This document shows, in pieces, positions 50,231 through 61,906 of a stretch of DNA of 64,000 nt. The position numbers were made by a program, and so were the translations under genes. The first letter of the stretch is position 1, and each line of letters starts with the position of its first letter. The notes under the pieces are model-generated. The model made no database searches, was not told the origin of the DNA, and saw only the letters and a list, made by a program, of their open reading frames with translations. The stretch comes from Adiantum capillus-veneris (Eukaryota > Streptophyta > Polypodiopsida > Polypodiales > Pteridaceae), in contig CM043957.1 of assembly GCA_014529385.2 (NCBI GenBank), positions 65,826,003 to 65,890,002 on the forward strand. The letters run 5' to 3'.

Positions 50231-51055
50231 TGGGTTGCTACACTACATGCTCACACTCTAGACAAACAAGAAGTTGGACTGTTAGCAATGAATAATTTGT
50301 AAGCAATTTGAAATTATGTTTTCACTCTATGGTGCCATCGAATCCAATTGCCAAATGGCCTAGGTATATTGTTTGCCAGTTCTTTGTATTGAAGTGGATA
50401 GGTTAACACTAGCTCTATAATCGAACACTCGAGCGTCCTCAGAAACTCAAGTGTCCTATTTTCCTTCCAAATTTTGGGATTTAATTTGTGAAGCTAGAAA
50501 TTAATTCTTGAAGTGTTGCTCATGGGGTTAGTTTATGAGCCAAGGAAAATTGAGGATTCTTTTCTCATTATGTTAAAATTAGCAACATATTGAGAGATTG
50601 GTCGTAACTTTGAGATTGATATTTTCACCAAAAAAATTAAGCTATTTTTTTCAAAATATTCCTAAAAGGATTATAACTTTTTGAAAAAATCATATTTCTG
50701 TAGGTGCTCTTTTTGTGTTCTATTTTAGGAATTATCTATACATGGTTTATTAAAATTAATAAAAGTTTGAATTCTATGTTCATTTTGTTAGTTTATGTCT
50801 CTCAAGTGAAAAATGAAACTTATACCTTATTGAAAAAGTTATAATTTTCTATTAATTTATAACTTAAAAATAAAGGCTCTTCATATTATACAAATAAATA
50901 TTCTATACAATTTCATGCATGAAACTTCTGCATTAGGCCCACATAACTTAATATAATTTAATACACCATGAAAATAGGTTTTTATTGAGCAAAATATGAG
51001 GCTAGTATATATAGGCTACCTATAATTTCTTATACGTCCTGGTATTTTCTTCTAA
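50231..51055. other. AT-rich interval, no gene seen
   Basis: No coding sequence or element end recognised. Confidence 0.4.
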
Positions 51056-53340
51056 ACTTGTTGTTCCCGCTTTATTTTCATTACATCCGATTTTGTGCTA
51101 GCACTCTTTATGATGGGACCAATTATCTATCATGTATAAGGAGAAGATTTTAAAAAACTCTATGATTATTATTGTACAAAAAGTCCTAAAAAATTAAAGA
51201 CTATTTTTGAGATAGACATTACATTTTGTCAAATTTTGGAAAAAAAAACACTCTCGTGTTCTGTTTTAGTTCGAAAGTAGTGAGAAGGTTACGGAGCTGG
51301 TGCATTGGGATTTTGTGCTTTCATAGGTTTCACTGCAAATATGATATAAATATGGGGCATCATTTGTTAGTGCATGAGGATTAGCAACAAGCCCCAAGAG
51401 GAACAAATTAGCTCAGAGAGAGCATCATTACTACTTATACTTTTCTCTAAACTTCTTGTTCAATTTTGCGCTAGCACTCTATAATGGGACCAATTACCAT
51501 TCATTACATCCAATTTTGCGCTAGCATTGTTTATAATGGGACCAATTACCTATCACGATCGTCTTCAAAGTATAAGGAAAAGATTTTTAAAACTCTATAA
51601 TTATTGTATAAAAAGTCCTAAGAAATTAAAGGCTAGTTTCGAGATAGACATGACATTTTTTCAAAACGTGTAAAAAAAGATACTTTAGTGTTCTGTTTTG
51701 GTTCGAAAGTAGTGAGAAGGTTACGAAGCTAGTGCATTGGGATTTTGTGGTTTCATAGGCACTACAAAAGATCGCTTAAATTTCAATGTCAATGGCAGGT
51801 GATGGTATATATGTAGGTTAATTTGGAGGGAGATCAAATCTATATATAAGAAAAATAAAAATTTCAACGCCTATACCAATGCACATGGACTTGCAAATCA
51901 ATGCCTATACCAACGTGCATACCGGTAGCTGTACAAATGAATTTTGCAAAATCAGAACCTGTGGGTTTCTCTTGCACATTTCTTCATGTCCTTGTGCCTA
52001 TGGTTTGGCAGTCAAAGTTATGATTATGCTTTTGGAAACTTATCATGTTTAAGCTTTCGATTTTGTGGTTTTCTTTTGCTTTACAATTTTACTAATTTAT
52101 ACTTAGTCGCTCTGTAGGTGGAGTGCGGTTTCTTTTGCACTCTTTCGTTGAGCAAAGAGGGTTGTTTCGTGGTGCTGCAGTATATGCACCATCAATTCCC
52201 AGCCCTCTAAGTCCAAGAAAAAATTTCCAGGTTTTGTCGCCAGTACAGGTATCGGAAAAAGTGTTATAATGCACCTTGGATAGGCGTTGGTATACAAAAG
52301 TTAATTTCCGACAATTATTTCAGCGTTAATATCAACATGTTTCATCGCATATTCCGATGCTGACTATACCAGTGTCTATACTGATGATACGATGCCATGG
52401 TTATTCTGACACTTATTGTATGGCTCTTTACTTTTAAAACAAGCTTTGAATCGTCGGTATCCGTGTCGATTTTCGTGCGACATGTTGTAGTGAGTTTTCA
52501 AGAAAAGCTTTTGAGTGGTTAGGTTAGCTTTGTGCCTCACTACAAATATGATATAACTATGGAAATATGGGGCAGCATTTGGTAATACATGAGGATTAAG
52601 AACAAGCCCAAAGAGGAACTTGTTAGCTTAGAGAGCAGGTCATTACTACTTATAGTTTTTTCTAAACTTCTTGTTCCCTCTTTATATTAATTACATCCAA
52701 TTTTAGGCTAGCACTATTTATAATGGGACCAATTATCTTTCAATATCCACTCCAAAGTATAAAGAGAATATTTGTAAAAATTCTATGTATATTGTATAAA
52801 AAGTCCTGAAAATTCAAAGAGTAATTTGAGATAGACATGACATATTTTCAAAACTTGAAAAAAGAAGACATTTTAGTAATCTGTTTTAGTTCGAAAGACG
52901 TAGTGAGAAGGTTATGAAGCTGGTGCATTGGGATTTTGTGGAACTAATCACCTCAAAGAGCAGGTCATTACTACTTATACTTTTTTTCTAAACTTGTTGT
53001 TCCCCCTGAAATGTTCATTACATCCAATTTTGCGCTAGCACTCCTTATAATGGGACCAATTATCGATCACGATCAGCTCCAAAGTACAAGGAGAAGATTT
53101 TCAAAAACTCTAAGATTATTGTATTAAACTTCCTAAAAAATTAAAGACTATTTTTGAGATCGACATGACATTTTCTCAAAACTTGGAAAAAAAAAAGACA
53201 CTTTAGTGTTATGTTTTTGTGAGAAGGCTACAAAGCTGATGCATTAGTTTTTACAAATGTGCTATAAATATGGAAATGTGGGGAAGCATTTGCTAATGCA
53301 TGAGGTTTAACAAGAAGCGCTACAGCAGGTCATTGCTGCT
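51056..53340. repeat. Complex tandem array with a nested CACTA element
   Basis: A block of about 280-300 bp (ACATCCRATTTTGYGCTAGCA, ATGGGACCAATTA, AAAGTCCTRA, TTCGAAAGTAGTGAGAAGGTTA) occurs about four times: near 51056, 51466, 52661 and 52981. A second block of about 110 bp (GATATAAATATGGGG, GCATGAGGATTA) alternates with it near 51346, 52545 and 53260. The second copy also holds a partial internal duplication near 51490-51545. The array is interrupted by the element at 51760-52492. Confidence 0.75.
51760..52492. mobile_element. Small non-autonomous CACTA element, 733 bp
   Basis: The left end is CACTACAAAAGATCGC and the right end, read inward, is CACTACAACATGTCGC (13 of 16 match). Sub-terminal copies of a GCCTATACCAA-like motif occur at both sides in opposite orientation (about 51876 and 51903, and about 52284). 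Flanks are AGG and AGT, an imperfect 3-bp duplication. No coding capacity. It shares CACTACAA with the large CACTA at 54540. Confidence 0.65.
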
Positions 53341-53495
53341 TATCGGGACGGCGGGCGCGAATAAGATCAAACCATCTGTAAAACAGCACAACTATAAGGT
53401 CGCAAGAAGGAACAAATAGAGTATGCTGTTATACTATACTGTCTATGAAAACTGAAAAAAAAAAAAAAACAAAAAGCTGATTAATACCTTGGGGC

Positions 53496-53649
53496 GATGT
53501 GTGAGGTAATGGAAAGTAGCTGGCCTGGAGGCAGCTGGCGCCACGTCTGGAGAGTCATCGTCATCCCCATCTCCTTCGCGGTGCAAGCACGCTGCAGCAG
53601 GGTGACAAGAGCTGCAGAAGGCAGTCACTTGAGCAAAGAGAAGTGCCAT
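53496..53649 (-). CDS. Possible first exon of a plant gene
   Basis: An ATG at 53647-53649 (minus strand) opens MALLFAQVTAFCSSCHPAAA, followed by an acidic stretch (GDGDDDDSPD) and an Ala- and Pro-rich stretch. It ends at AAG|GTATTA, a plausible splice donor at about 53495. The Ala, Ser and Arg content could suit a transit peptide. Upstream on the minus strand lie CT and CA tracts, as often seen in plant 5' UTRs. I found no convincing second exon: the next sequence to the left is the tandem array. A truncated gene or a chance frame are both possible. Confidence 0.3.
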
Positions 53650-53656
53650 TTGATAT

Positions 53657-53936
53657 GTGTGTGTGTGTGTGAGAGAGAGAGAGGAGAGAGAGAGATTCAC
53701 TCGATCTGGGTGGGCAGCTAGCTTTGGAAGTTGCGCATTGCTATATTTCTGTGAGAGAATTTGTTATATAGAGGGGGTGAAAGGCAGAGGGAGTTGCCAT
53801 GCACGCGCTCGCGTTGGATATCCACGAGACTCCATGAGCTCCTTTTGCACTCTCTCTTTTCATTCCTCTCCTCTGCTCTAAAGCGCTTTCATTCCCGTAC
53901 ACCACCCAGCGACAGATTGGCTTAGTCATCACGTGT

Positions 53937-53984
<48 letters not shown>

Positions 53985-54136
53985 CTCTGAAGAAAGTGTG
54001 TGGATTTTGAAAGGTAGGTTCAAAACTATGAGCATCTGATCAATCTGGCCAAGTATTATGTATGAGACGCTCAATGTGACTTGCTACCAGTTCGTGGTCC
54101 TTACTTGGATCAACCAAGGAGAGAGAGAGTGTGTGC

Positions 54137-54179
<43 letters not shown>

Positions 54180-54180
54180 T
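53657..54180. repeat. GT/GA microsatellite cluster
   Basis: GT then GA runs at about 53657-53696, (GA)n at 53940-53982, and GT then GA at about 54130-54179. No gene is seen in 54180-54536. Confidence 0.9.
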
Positions 54181-54539
54181 AGAAGATAAAGAGAAGTTTT
54201 ATCGCGTGGTAACAATCCGATATATCTAGCTATGAGTCTAGCTTGAACTCAACTTGTTGCTCCGGAGGGATATGAGACACCCAATCTACGGCCCTTGAGA
54301 GAGATAGAGATATAGAACTAGTCTTGCTTGGTGGGCATTGCTAAAGAACATAACAAGACATACGCAGATTAAAATCAAGCATTTAACACTGAAGTAAACA
54401 AGTCTAAAGTGCATTGACGAACTTTAAAAAAAGAATTGCATGTGTATTTATTAAACATATATGATGATTGATTACATCTATATATAGTCGTCTCTAAAAT
54501 GGTCCAATTCCATTGCTTTCTTTACAAGTGTTTGAGTAG

Positions 54540-54551
54540 CACTACAAGAGG
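54540..54551. repeat. CACTA terminal inverted repeat, left
   Basis: CACTACAAGAGG, exact reverse complement of 62160-62171. Confidence 0.92.
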
Positions 54552-54569
54552 TTGTGTGCTCTTGTGACG

Positions 54570-54812
54570 CTCTTAGCGACGAAAATACACTGGGTTTTTA
54601 TAACCCCCGGCGTCGCTATGAGCGTCGCTAAAAGCGTCGCTACGAGAGCGTCGCTATAGGCGTCGCTATAGACGTCGCTATAGGAGTCGCTATATAGCGA
54701 CGCTCATAGCGACGCCTATAGCGACGCACATAGCGACGCTCTCAGGGAGAGTATAGCGACGCATATAGCGACGCTACAGAGCCATAAATAGCGACGCTTA
54801 TAGCGACGCCTG
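54570..54812. repeat. CACTA sub-terminal repeat array, left, palindromic
   Basis: About seven GCGTCGCTA-type units (54613-54695) are followed by about eight inverted TAGCGACGC units (54692-54809). They meet at a perfect palindrome GTCGCTATATAGCGAC near 54685-54700. The whole could fold into a large hairpin. The array is rich in intact CpG. Confidence 0.88.
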
Positions 54813-55174
54813 AGAGAATATTTTTTTGGTGGCAGGGCATTGAATGTCCTACCACCCATCAACCATATTGTACTTGATTCACTTTTTAAAAAAAGTGCAA
54901 AAGTAAATAATAGACCCAAAATAGTCACCCACAAGATGCATTGTTTGCAAAATTGACAATTGTACACATCATAGACAAACTGAATTGATTGGCAAATGTA
55001 ATAATGACAATTGTACAACATCATAGGCATAAAGAATTGATTGGCAAAAGGAATTGCGGTGACAAATGTAATAATATACATGGTTCAAAAAGACGTATAA
55101 AATCCGTCTCATAATACATAAGCTATGAGAAACCCTAAACTAATGCTATCTAGCTACGGCTAAACTGACGTCGT

Positions 55175-56488
55175 TTAATCAGACGTCTCATCGCGTCCAA
55201 GCGGCGTATCTGTCGGATTCTGCAAAAAAAAACAATAAGACAGTTTTCAGTAAATATAAACATATAACGACATTTATAAAACAATACAAAAAATAAAAAA
55301 GAGTAAACCCTAATACTAACCATGCCGCCGCGAGAACTGAGAATGTCCATCAGGGCGTTTAAGCCCTTCCTGCCTGCGTACTCGCGCTCGTACGGTGTGG
55401 GATCACGTCCTGTCATCGACCACTGTCAAAACATACAAAGATTTCATTATGTTAGAACTAAAAAACTCATAAACCCTAAACTATCGAACATGCATAAAGA
55501 GCAATGTGAAAAGACTTACAAAATCGGCCTCAAATGATGCCCATCCACCGCTCCCCAAGTGATGCGAGCTCCCTGCCTCTACTCGCGCTCTGGCTGCATC
55601 CTTTTGTTGCTTCCACTTGTCGGGATTCTCGCGCGCTGCTTTCTTCGCATTCTTCCAATCTTCTTTGGCCAGCCAATCTGGCCTATTCCACCCATTCTTG
55701 ATTGCTTTTTGCACTTCGGAACGCTTGTGTTTGCAGTATTCGCGCATTCGAATCTTCATCAGGTCTTCATTGAAGCGCTGATCCCGTGTTGGAACGGGAA
55801 ACTCATCATGAAGTATGCTGATGACTCTGTTTTTTAAATCACTTGGTACTTCACTCCATTTGTTTAGTATATAGTGTCTAAACAGCTGAGAGCAAAGACC
55901 ACGCATGCGCGAGATCACCTTCTTGTCGTCATCATCCATGATGATGCCGCCGCTGATGTCGACGGAGTAAGGCAAGCCCTCTGGCCGGTGACGCGTGAAC
56001 CTGGGTGTCCCGGCAGGGGTCTCTAGCGGCGTGTCGATGGGGGTACGGACGTCAGGTGTCTCCATCGGCGTCTGGGCGCCGAAGCGAGGAGTGTCGAGTG
56101 GGGTGGCTCCTGGCGGAGTAGGTAGAGGTGTGTAGCTTCTAGGAACAGTCAGCCGTGCAAAACCTGGCGTAGACGGCGATGCTGTGGCTGGTGTGGGGGC
56201 GGGCAAAGAAGGGGAGGGTAAAGAGCCTCGTCGAACACGAGGCGGTGTGGAGGCATCGGTGGCAGAATCCCCACAACAACCGCCACCGCCACCACTAGAG
56301 CGCCGGTGTCTAGACGAGTGTGACGCTCGTCTCGTCGACGCCGAAGCTTCGGAGCGCGCCGAATGCTCCGAAAGAGAGGGAGATGCGGATGGTGTAGGAA
56401 CGCGCGATGATGCGCCAGAGCGATGACGCTCCACGTACCACTGTCTCTGCTGCGGTGACAAAGAAGAAAGAAACTCCTCATCATCCAT
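55175..56488 (-). CDS. CACTA second gene, Transposase_24-like, three exons
   Basis: Predicted exons are 55520-56488, 55321-55422 and 55175-55219, with GT…AG at both introns and phase 0 throughout, giving 371 codons. The start MDDEEFLSSLSPQQRQWYVE lies two bases after an acceptor-like TGCAG, suggesting a further 5'-UTR exon. Residues about 25-175 are low-complexity Ser, Pro, Thr and Arg, including a run of T-P repeats (TPLDTPRFGAQTPMETPD). About 185-320 resembles the plant transposase (Ptta/En/Spm, Transposase_24) region: VISRMRGLCSQLF, SDLKNRVIS, REYCKHKRSEVQKAI, NPDKWKQQKDAAR. After the introns come GRDPTPYEREYAGRKG and a short end DETSD. In En/Spm the second product (TNPA) binds the sub-terminal repeats; a similar role here is inference. 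Confidence 0.75.
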
Positions 56489-56760
56489 ACCTGCATTAAA
56501 CACACGAATATTTAAACTTAATATTGAATGAATAGAGTAGACAATGACGCAAAGACCATTAAATACAATGACGTAATGACGCATATAAATACAATGACGC
56601 AATGAATCGAGTGATAGAAGAGGCAAGTCGAAAACTCAGAATTTTCAATCAAAAGATGTGAGCGCGAGTAGAAAAGAGCGTTACACACCATGGAAGCTAC
56701 TTAGAGAGCTAGAGCTTTTACAGCACGGAGCAAAATTGTTCAAATACAATATTTGTGGCT
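56489..56760. other. Spacer between the two CACTA genes
   Basis: AT-rich, 272 bp. Probably holds the terminator of the transposase gene and the promoter or 5' UTR of the second gene. No single site is certain. Confidence 0.4.
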
Positions 56761-59700
56761 TTAAGAGATCTCTCTCTCATCCTCGCATAACTCAGCATAA
56801 CTTCCTATATCTATATAGAGCTCTCCGTTTAAACACATATCCTCTGTTTCATTTTGTAGCTCCTCTGCATGCATCCCATATAGAGTAGTAGCATCTTGAT
56901 GCTCGTCTGGCACCACCGCAGCGGCTTCTGATTGAGCATCTTCTCTGATCTCCTCCATTGATGTCGTTGTGATTGGCACATGGTAGCCTTCATACGTCCT
57001 TGCACTACGAGGGGCTACCTCTATGACGTACCACCAGTTTGATGTAGACTTTGTAGGATGAAATACTACCTGCCAGAGCCACATAACTTACATGAGAGCC
57101 ACATAACTTGTAAAAGGGGGATGTTAACTATTTATATACTTACTTGTTCACAATGCTCGGGTAGTACGAAAGTGTCTCTTAGGTCAGTCCATTTCTTAGT
57201 AGAATCCACCTCAAGAAAACCAGACTCTCCTCTACGCACAGTAGCGTTTCGACCCTCCATGATTATCTTGAACCATTGCACGTCGAACAAGTCGACAAAA
57301 AATCCTCTGTAATCGATCCTCAAAATCTCTTGCAGCGTGCCGAAGTAAGTGAGTTCCGCCACCACGGGATCTGCATCAGAGGAACGTCGTCGACTAGACT
57401 GTTCAAATTTTTCCATGATTCCACAATCTTGAGTAAAACGCTTTTTGTCGATTCGTTCCACCCTAAAATGTCGACCTTTACACCATGCTGCTGTGTATGA
57501 CTTATACTACAACGAACATAGATTATGAGTGGCTGTTCAAACGTTTATAAATAAAGTCACTTGCTAGTCGTACATTGCAAACTTACCTTGGTCGCGCAAC
57601 CCCGAGAGTACTCCCACTCTTCTTCAGTCACTTCGTCACCGCATTGTTGTGCGCTTTTCAATTGGTTGTGCAACCATCTTAAGCTCATGAAGGTTGGTAG
57701 GCTCTCCAGAACCGCTGGATAGTGCATCGGTGGTCGTCTTCCCCGTCTCCACTCGATTCGTGCCCTTTGTCGCTCTTGCTTTGCATCCTCATATTGTGAA
57801 ATCCACTTTTGCATCACTGGATTGTGAAGCATGCAAAATCGGTTGATTTTAGCCTCTAGATCTTCCGTCATCTTCTTCTCAACACCGAGATTGCACATGA
57901 CAATCCCAGATATGCGCTCATCATCTATGGTTCGCCATAGCGTGTCCCGGGATTTATCAAATCCGTCTAGCCACTCTCCAATGTACACTAGGGACTCTGA
58001 TACCAACCAACCTTCTGCCATGCTACCCTCCGGACGTGCCTTTTGACGCACATATCCCTTAAGCGTTTTCATGAAACGCTCTAAGAAGAACATCCATCTG
58101 GAATGAACTGTGCCAGCTATTTCCACCTCATCAACTATGTGAATAAGAAGATGCACCTGAATGGTTAGTATTGTAGTAGGAAAATGTTTCTCAAACATGC
58201 ACACAAGCTCCGCAGCATTTAGTTTGGCGAATGGTATGGAGTCTACGTCGATCTCCTTTTGTGAGATCCATTGCACCAGCTTTGCAAGTTTGTAGATTGT
58301 GTTACGGATGTCGAGAGACAAACATCCCTCAATGGCAACCGGTAAAATAAACTGTAAAGTATGTGCAGCAATGATATTAAAGTCCACATTTTATGCAATG
58401 ATATTAAAGTCCACTATGAACGTACCTGACACATTTTATGCCAATCGTGTGACTTCAAACCGGTAAGCTTTCCTTCTTTAGTAAAACACGTTCGGAGCGA
58501 GTGCATTACGCCAGTGGGGGTCCGCAAAGATCGAATGGCCTCTTTTACTTTGCGTTCTTGGGCTCCTGTGAAAATCCATGGTGCTTTAGGAAGTTTTATC
58601 GATCCATCAGACGCTGTTTGCGGCCAATATTGCTCCATACGATCCACATTTCTAAGGTCAACTCTGGCTCCCAAAGTATCTTTCTTGCCGGTCAAATGGT
58701 CCCATAGTAGATTACCCACATTCTTGAATATGTGCATTGGATCGAGCAAGTGATTGATCACGAGTCGGGGCCAGTATGGTAACTCGTACCATAGAGATAG
58801 TCTCTTCATCCCTGGAGGCAATCCGTCATCGCACATCTCCTTCTGCTCTAACCATGCTTGTGCAGACATCCTTGGTGGCTCTCTTCCCAAAAAGCCGTCG
58901 CGTAACACATGATTCTCCGGAAGATACGCTTGATGACCTTCGTAGATTTGCTTCTTCAGTGAGGGTGCCCTACGTGCATTCAGTCTAGGTCCACATGTGA
59001 CACATGCTCTGTATCCGCTTGTTTGAAGCCCTGCATGTATACACATGATAATAGATCAACTATGGGAAAAAACAAGATTTACAGTGTCTGAGAGAGGAGT
59101 GTCAATAGATCACCTGAGCATTCTGTTAGCCCGGGATAGCCATGCATGGTCCACATTAGAATACCTCTGATCAAAGCATTCCGTCGTCCTGTGTGTCGGC
59201 TCATATCCACCACCTCTATGCCAATCCACAATTGTTGTAGCTCTTCCAATAGTGGACGAAGATACACATCCATATTCCCCACTTTATATCGCCCTGGCAC
59301 AATCAAGCTTAGCCATAGGTGCCCCTTCTTCGTAGTCAACCACGGGGGAATGTTGTAGTTGACGATGACAACGGGCCATACACTGTAAGATGTTGATCTT
59401 TGACCAAATGGATTTACGCCATCCATAGCCAGGCCTAAGCGCAAATTTCGAGCTTCCCTGGCAAAATCCGACCATGTTCCATCTATATGTTTCCAGGCTG
59501 CGCAATCTGCAGGAATTCGTAGCACACCATCCAAAGATTTATTCTCCTCATGCCATGATGCTAGGGCGGCCATGGACTTACATTCGAAGAAATGCTTGAT
59601 GCGAGGAAGCAAAGGAAAATGTCGCAAAACCTTTTGTGGAATTTTTGTCCCGTGGAGATCTACTCGATATCTTTCGGAATCACATTTCGGACACTTCTCC

Positions 59701-60482
59701 ATGTCTGTGTATTCCCCTCTGAAAAGAATGCAGTCATTAGGACAAGCGTGGATAGAATTGTAATCCATCCCCAAGTTTTGCAAAATCTTTCTTGCTTCAT
59801 CTCGGGAATCTGGCATCACATTGTCAGCTGGTAGAATGTGCTCTTTCAGCAATCTACACAACATAAAAATATGATACAGTCGTGTAAAAATCTATCAGAT
59901 CATTATACATTTAGAGTTCTATTAAAGTAAACTAATTGTAATAGATCACCTGAAAAGTGCTGTGACGCTAGTGTCACTCCATCCAAACTTTGCCTGCATG
60001 TTGAGAAGAACCAGGAGTGCTTTCAATTTAGACATACGTGCTCCATTATACAATGATGTATCGGCTTCACTTTTCATATCATCATAGATAAGCCTTTCTG
60101 AATCCATGATCGTCTCGATCATTTCATCAATCTCGGGCTCAAACATTGCCTCGTTGGGAATGTGCTCTGCATGATCATCCCCCGAGCTGTCAGAGGCTAC
60201 ATCTTGTGGCCTCACATATGCTGCTTGACCAAAGCGCCTGCGAATACGTCTATTGGGTTGCAAGATTGCTGCTTGTTGGCCAGCGTCAGAGTCCGACGAG
60301 TTATAATTGGCAACAACTCGATCTATAATAGATGGATCGAACTCGCCAAATTCGCGAACGTGCTGCAAAGAAACACGTCTAGTCCGTCGCACAGCATGCT
60401 TGCATTGATTACAAGGACATAAGACCCTCGTTGAGAGATAGGTGTTTCGGTTGGACGGTCCCACATCCTCGTCGCTACTCAT
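56761..60482 (-). CDS. TNP2: CACTA transposase, TNP2 family, six exons, intact
   Basis: Exons by GT…AG junctions: 59950-60482, 59114-59853, 58426-59030, 57587-58351, 57144-57506 and 56761-57069. They join in phase without a stop to 1104 codons, near the usual size. Exon 1 has the transposase-associated zinc region (CPCNQCKH, Cys22, 24 and 27, His41). Exon 2 has HACPNDC and CPKC (Cys215, 219, 232 and 235), then LRLGLAMDGVNPFG with a likely catalytic Asp322. Exon 3 has LLDPMHIFKNV (Asp521). Exon 4 has the join KMCQ|FILPVAIEGC, then FFLERFMKTLKGYVR with ARPEGSMAEG, the likely third acidic site (Glu717). Exon 5 is DUF4216-like (FFVDLFDVQWFK). Exon 6 ends in an acidic tail. The start ATG at 60480-60482 begins MSSDEDVGPSN. 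Catalytic residues are assigned from memory of the family. Confidence 0.88.
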
Positions 60483-60547
60483 AATGAGGATAAAAAACTT
60501 ATAACCTGGACAACAAATTTAATATTCTATTGGAATTCTTCGTCTTA

Positions 60548-60592
<45 letters not shown>

Positions 60593-60818
60593 ACCTCACA
60601 TTCTCTCTCTCTTTACCTCACATTCTCTAGACACCCACGTCTACATGATACTGCATGTAGTGGACAAAATCCCTTTGCCTCTTCTCTAGCTGTAGCACTT
60701 CACTTCATCTTAACATCTTTTCACAGTAGATCTTTTCACTGTTCGTCTAACTCTAAACCCTAAACCGTAAGTAATTCTTGCGTGGACTCGATCTAACGTA
60801 AATAAGCGTAAATCTAAA

Positions 60819-60870
60819 TAAACGTAAATCTAACTAAAAATAAAGCTAAATCTAATTTAACGTAAGTCTA
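60819..60870. repeat. 52-bp direct repeat flanking the captured fragment, left
   Basis: Matches 61122-61173 at 48 of 52 bases, with no indels. It is built of TAAACGTAAATCTA-type sequence. Confidence 0.85.
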
Positions 60871-60885
60871 ATGACTAGAGGTTGT

Positions 60886-61084
60886 CTAGATGGTCATTGT
60901 GTCGGGGATGTAGTGACTCTTGCCGCCCTGAAGATCCACCTTCTTCCCTATCTTCTGAAGACATTTCACCAGTACTTTTGGATCGACGGAGCCCACCATG
61001 AGTGAAGGCAGCAATACCCTATATTCCATTGAGGGCTTTCTTCACCCGCTTCATGCAGGCATCGCAGTCTATGGAGACCCGCAT
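60886..61084 (-). pseudogene. Captured HMA (heavy-metal-associated, HIPP-like) domain fragment
   Basis: On the minus strand one frame reads VSIDCDACMKRVKKALNGI, ending at TAG. This is the start of an HMA fold with its metal-binding CxxC (CDAC). After a frameshift and a loss of roughly ten codons, a second frame reads GSVDPKVLVKCLQKIGKKVD and then LQGGKSHYIPD. That is the end of the same fold, as in plant heavy-metal-associated isoprenylated proteins and related metallochaperones, which bind metals through CxxC. It is GC-rich against AT-rich surroundings and lies between two 52-bp direct repeats, inside the CACTA element and upstream of its transposase. A broken copy of a host gene piece taken up by the transposon is the best reading. 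Confidence 0.82.
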
Positions 61085-61121
61085 CTAATCTAATATAACG
61101 TAAATCTAAATCTAGCTTAAA

Positions 61122-61173
61122 TAAACGTAAATCTAGTTAAAAATAAACCTAAATCTAATTTAATGTAAGTCTA
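61122..61173. repeat. 52-bp direct repeat flanking the captured fragment, right
   Basis: Partner of 60819-60870, with four substitutions. Confidence 0.85.
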
Positions 61174-61439
61174 CATATAACCTAATCTTTAACGTCTTTT
61201 AAGATAGTTTCCTACGACGTTATAACTCTCTTCTTCCTGTGTGTGTGCGCGTGTGTGGATGTGTGTGCCAATAAAAAGAGATAAATGGTATAACCTTTCT
61301 ATCACCCATGCCAAGTATGATAGATTGATTATGCCATTTCTCTCTTGAATAATAGGTCTTCAGTTCAACTCCTCGTCGGCTAGATCTTTAGGTCTTTTAA
61401 TTTTAAGTAGTTTCCTACGACGCTCCCTTAGTTTCTCTT

Positions 61440-61650
61440 TCTTTCTCTCTCAATGTGTGTGCGTTTTTTTGGATCGTATGCATGTTTTCTTTCTCTTTTC
61501 CTCTCTCAATGTGTGCGTTTTTTGTTTATGCATGTTCTCTCTCTCTTTTCCTCTCTCAATGCGTGCGTTTTTTGTTTATGCATGCTCTCTCTCTCTTTTT
61601 CTCTCTCAATGTGTGTGTGCATTCTTTGTTTATGTATGTGTGTGCGTTTT
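61440..61650. repeat. 50-bp minisatellite, about four copies
   Basis: CTCTCTCAAT starts units at about 61445, 61501, 61551 and 61601, each followed by GTGTGCGTTTTTTGTTTATG-like sequence. The last three are spaced exactly 50 bases apart. CT, GT and GA runs follow to 61905. Confidence 0.88.
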
Positions 61651-61654
61651 TGCA

Positions 61655-61706
<52 letters not shown>

Positions 61707-61824
61707 AACACTATGTGTGTGTGTGTATGTGTGTGTGTGAGAGAGAGAGAGAGGGAGAGAGAAAGAGGGGAAGGGAACATGAGAATGAGGAGAGGGAAGG
61801 AGCATACCTGGCTCTCCTTCCTCT

Positions 61825-61868
<44 letters not shown>

Positions 61869-61869
61869 G

Positions 61870-61906
<37 letters not shown>

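Noticed and set aside
51760-52546. A 9-bp CACTACAAA target duplication marking a Mutator-like insertion
   Set aside because: CACTACAAA does occur at both 51760 and 52538, but the sequence between has no inverted ends. The CACTA ends at 51760 and 52492 with inverted sub-terminal motifs explain it better.
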